Source: Flectobacillus roseus (GTDB taxonomy: Bacteria; Bacteroidota; Bacteroidia; Cytophagales; Spirosomataceae). Taken from it: a stretch of 64,000 bases of DNA. Location: assembly GCF_030056665.1 (NCBI RefSeq), contig NZ_JASHIG010000019.1; one strand, written 5' to 3'. A program made the position numbers and the translations under genes. The notes below the pieces were generated by a model, which did not search any database, was not told where the DNA came from, and saw only the letters and a program-made list of their open reading frames with translations. This document shows positions 61,939-64,000 of the stretch, piece after piece (the first letter of the stretch is position 1; each line of letters starts with the position of its first letter).

Positions 61939-63381
61939 TTCTGGTTTTCTCAACAACCACAATCCAATAAAGGTAATAGCTCCGTTAACCAATAATTTCT
62001 CAAATCCGAATTGATAGCCATTCAACCATGCTTGTGAGTTACTATCAATAATGTACGTCAGAATTGGAGAGGCAACACACAAATAGGGAACTAACTTGTC
62101 TTTTACAGGAGTCTTTGTAAACAAACCAAATGAAAATAAGCCTAACAACGGACCATAAGTGTATCCAGCGATATTAAATACTGCCGAAACGATAGACTGC
62201 TCACTAAAAGCATAGAAAATCATGATTACTACAAAGAACAAAGCTGAAAAGCCTATATGTACATAATGCTTGATTTTGGTACGTTGTGACTCCTCAAATT
62301 TTTCGATATGCATAAAGTCAATGCAAAAGGCAGTTGTCAATGCCGTAAGCGCCGAATCAGAACTTGCATAAGTAGCTGCTGTGATTCCTAGTAAAAATGT
62401 GATAGCGGCAACAGTTCCAAAATGTCCTCCTAATGCCAACATTGGATATAACTGGTCGGTTTTGGTAGGGATAGCAAACCCAATTTTATCTGCATAGATA
62501 TACAACAATGCTCCTAAAGCGATAAACATTAATGTTACTATCGCAAACGTACAGCAAAACCAAAACATATTCTTTTGCGCTTCGCCAATGTTTTTGCAAG
62601 TAAGATTCTTTTGCATAAGATCTTGATCGAGTCCTGTCATTACGATGGCAATAAAGGCACCAGAGATAAAATCTTTAACAAAATGATGTTTGTAAGAGAA
62701 ATCATCAAAGAAAAACATTTTCGAATATTTACTCTCCTGAATCGTTGAAATCATTCCTGAGAAACTTAACCCAAGTTTATCGTTGATTAAGATAATCGTT
62801 AAGGCTAAAGCGGTCAATAAGAAGAATGTTTGTAAGGTATCTGTTACAATAATCGTTTTGACACCACCTTTGTAGGTATATACCCATATTAGGGAGATGG
62901 TAACTAATGCTGATACGGCAAAAGGAACATGCCAATTGTCGAATATTGCTAACTGTAATACTTGTACTGCCAAAAATAAACGTGCTGCTGAGCCCAAGGT
63001 ACGTGCTAGTAGAAAGAATGCGGAACCCGTTTTATATGACCAAAAACCAAAGCGTTTTTCCAAATAGGTATAAATAGAAATTAGATTCAATTTATAGTAA
63101 AGAGGAAGCAATACCGTTGCAATGACAAAGTATCCAACGAGATTTCCTAAAATGATTTGATAATAGGAAAGTGAAACTTTTCCGACATCTCCGGGCACAG
63201 AAATGAACGTAACACCCGAAATAGATGTTCCAATCATACCAAAGGCAACTAGCCACCAAGGAGATTGTTTATTCGCCGTAAAAAAGGTATTTGTATCTGC
63301 TCCTTTTGACGTAAAGTGTGCAACAACGATTAGAAGTAAGAAGTAAACTGCCAATATGCCAAAGGCCAAACCTGTGCTCAT
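61936..63381 (-). CDS. Sodium:solute symporter (SSS family)
   Basis: This 481-residue transporter has about 13 predicted helices: DTNTFFTANKQSPWWLVAFG, GTSISGVTFISVPGDVGK near the first sodium-site helix, YTYLEKRFGFWSYKTGSAFF, and AATYASSDSALTALTTAFCI in the core. It is probably Na+-driven and close to Bacteroidetes symporters of unknown substrate. It is distinct from the SGLT-like gene at 30480. The gene is monocistronic and ends in a dispersed repeat. Confidence 0.92.
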   Translation of the reverse strand: MSTGLAFGILAVYFLLLIVVAHFTSKGADTNTFFTANKQSPWWLVAFGMIGTSISGVTFISVPGDVGKVSLSYYQIILGNLVGYFVIATVLLPLYYKLNLISIYTYLEKRFGFWSYKTGSAFFLLARTLGSAARLFLAVQVLQLAIFDNWHVPFAVSALVTISLIWVYTYKGGVKTIIVTDTLQTFFLLTALALTIILINDKLGLSFSGMISTIQESKYSKMFFFDDFSYKHHFVKDFISGAFIAIVMTGLDQDLMQKNLTCKNIGEAQKNMFWFCCTFAIVTLMFIALGALLYIYADKIGFAIPTKTDQLYPMLALGGHFGTVAAITFLLGITAATYASSDSALTALTTAFCIDFMHIEKFEESQRTKIKHYVHIGFSALFFVVIMIFYAFSEQSIVSAVFNIAGYTYGPLLGLFSFGLFTKTPVKDKLVPYLCVASPILTYIIDSNSQAWLNGYQFGFEKLLVNGAITFIGLWLLRKPE

Positions 63382-63579
63382 AATTTTTAAGGTTGAGTTG
63401 ATAAGTAAATGCTTTAATTGGGTGGTTGATAATAAGAAAATAATACTCCCTTTGTATCAAAAATGAAAGGCAAAATTGATATTTTTTGTTAAATTTGCTA
63501 ATAGAGCGAAGAATATATTTCTAAGCTCATTATTAATGCGTTATAATCCAATAAGTTAAAAATAATAAATATTTCACAG

Positions 63580-63861
63580 ATGCGCCCATTTGAACAATTT
63601 GAAGAAGAAGTAGATGTACTGGAAGATGTCAAAGATACCGACCAATATGACTTAGTAGTCTTCAATGATGATGTCAACACGTTTGATTATGTTATCGAAA
63701 CGTTGATTGACGTTTGTGGACACACCCCAGAACAAGCAGAACAGTGTACTATCTTGATTCACTTCAAGGGTAAATGTTCTGTAAAAAAAGGTTCTTTTGA
63801 TGAATTAGCCCCAATGCGCAATGATATTTGTCGCAGAGGTCTTTCTGCTGAGGTCATGTAA
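63580..63861 (+). CDS. clpS: ClpS-family adaptor for the ATP-dependent Clp protease
   Basis: This 93-residue protein has an acidic N-terminal tail and the ClpS core: LVVFNDDVNTFDYVIETLID (the ND/NTF substrate-binding region), CGHTPEQAEQCTILIHFKG, and a C-terminal DELAPMRNDICRRGLSAEV. ClpS delivers N-degron substrates to ClpA/ClpC-type unfoldases. The length is typical for Bacteroidetes. recR begins about 40 bp downstream in the same direction. Confidence 0.94.
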   Translation: MRPFEQFEEEVDVLEDVKDTDQYDLVVFNDDVNTFDYVIETLIDVCGHTPEQAEQCTILIHFKGKCSVKKGSFDELAPMRNDICRRGLSAEVM

Positions 63862-63899
63862 TATTGACTGCTGCTTGTCCTTATTAATTGCTTACCAAG

Positions 63900-64000
63900 T
63901 TGAATTATCCATCCAAATTAATTGAACAGGCTATCGACGAAATAGCCAAGTTGCCGGGCATAGGTAAAAAATCCGCTCTGCGTATGGCTTTGCATTTGCT
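63900..64000 (+). CDS. recR: Recombination protein RecR, 5' part (runs off the window)
   Basis: The last 101 bases encode [20 protein letters not shown] followed by [13 protein letters not shown], the helix-hairpin-helix N-terminus of RecR, a RecFOR recombination and repair protein. The likely start is the TTG at 63900; a stop codon at 63885 lies just upstream and a second TTG at 63888 is the only other in-frame choice. It follows clpS on the same strand. The rest of the gene is outside the window. Confidence 0.88.
   Translation, partial: MNYPSKLIEQAIDEIAKLPGIGKKSALRMALHL

Overview
The window looks like chromosomal DNA of an AT-rich member of the Bacteroidetes (Bacteroidota), most likely Cytophagales, near the Spirosomaceae / Flectobacillus-Arcicella type. 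This is an inference from the gene content: TonB-dependent receptor plus DUF4249 lipoprotein, DUF5686, YfhO, DUF1080 and LytS/LytTR genes, a propeller-type sensor kinase, sparse Shine-Dalgarno sites, and TAnnTTTG-type -7 boxes. I recognise no rRNA, tRNA, CRISPR array, prophage or complete insertion sequence.

Layout. 0.1-3.8 kb: an envelope protein (DUF5686) and a secreted esterase, both on the minus strand. 4.1-10.7 kb: six same-strand genes (esterase, ATP-grasp ligase, GCS2-type carboxylate-amine ligase, class I glutamine amidotransferase, a second ATP-grasp-like protein, class III aminotransferase), punctuated by intergenic hairpins; together they look like an uncharacterised amide/peptide metabolite pathway. 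10.8-12.7 kb: an MscS channel and a Tat-exported TIM-barrel protein. 12.8-15.3 kb: an array of palindromic repeats that surrounds two accessory genes, each lying between the two halves of a repeat unit. 15.4-18.3 kb: TerD-TerD-PspA-like stress operon and a DUF4202 gene. 18.4-23.8 kb: amidohydrolase, homoserine sulfhydrylase-like enzyme, a lone nuoH, cytochrome c, MarR regulator. 24.2-28.9 kb: EmrA-EmrB-TolC-type tripartite efflux pump behind a promoter with a palindromic operator. 29-33.8 kb: second amidohydrolase, Na+/solute symporter, membrane-anchored AraC regulator. 34-38 kb: DUF2891, a blue-copper protein and a sugar-dehydrogenase-like propeller protein. 38.6-44.5 kb: LytS/LytTR two-component pair, two penicillin-binding-type serine hydrolases and a small non-autonomous transposable element (MITE). 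44.6-52.3 kb: HAD hydrolase, TonB receptor/DUF4249 pair, ferrochelatase, DMT transporter, 3-methyladenine glycosylase. 52.5-56.1 kb: propeller sensor kinase with overlapping LuxR-type response regulator. 56.3-64 kb: YicC, DUF1080, YfhO, LolA-like, Na+/solute symporter, ClpS and the start of recR.

The most striking non-coding content is repetitive. (i) The split-palindrome array at 12.8-15.3 kb. (ii) Six terminators that share one conserved stem (core GCGGTCGAAAA), five of them exactly at convergent gene junctions. (iii) A MITE at 42.5 kb with perfect 17-bp inverted ends and a 6-bp target duplication; it has altered the last codon of the upstream gene and supplies its stop. (iv) A 268-bp segment at 51.5 kb with perfect 25-bp inverted ends around one of the conserved terminators. 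(v) Short dispersed repeats of the TTCACAATTCAC type between genes.

Functional assignments come from reading the translated sequence and remembered family features; no database search was possible.
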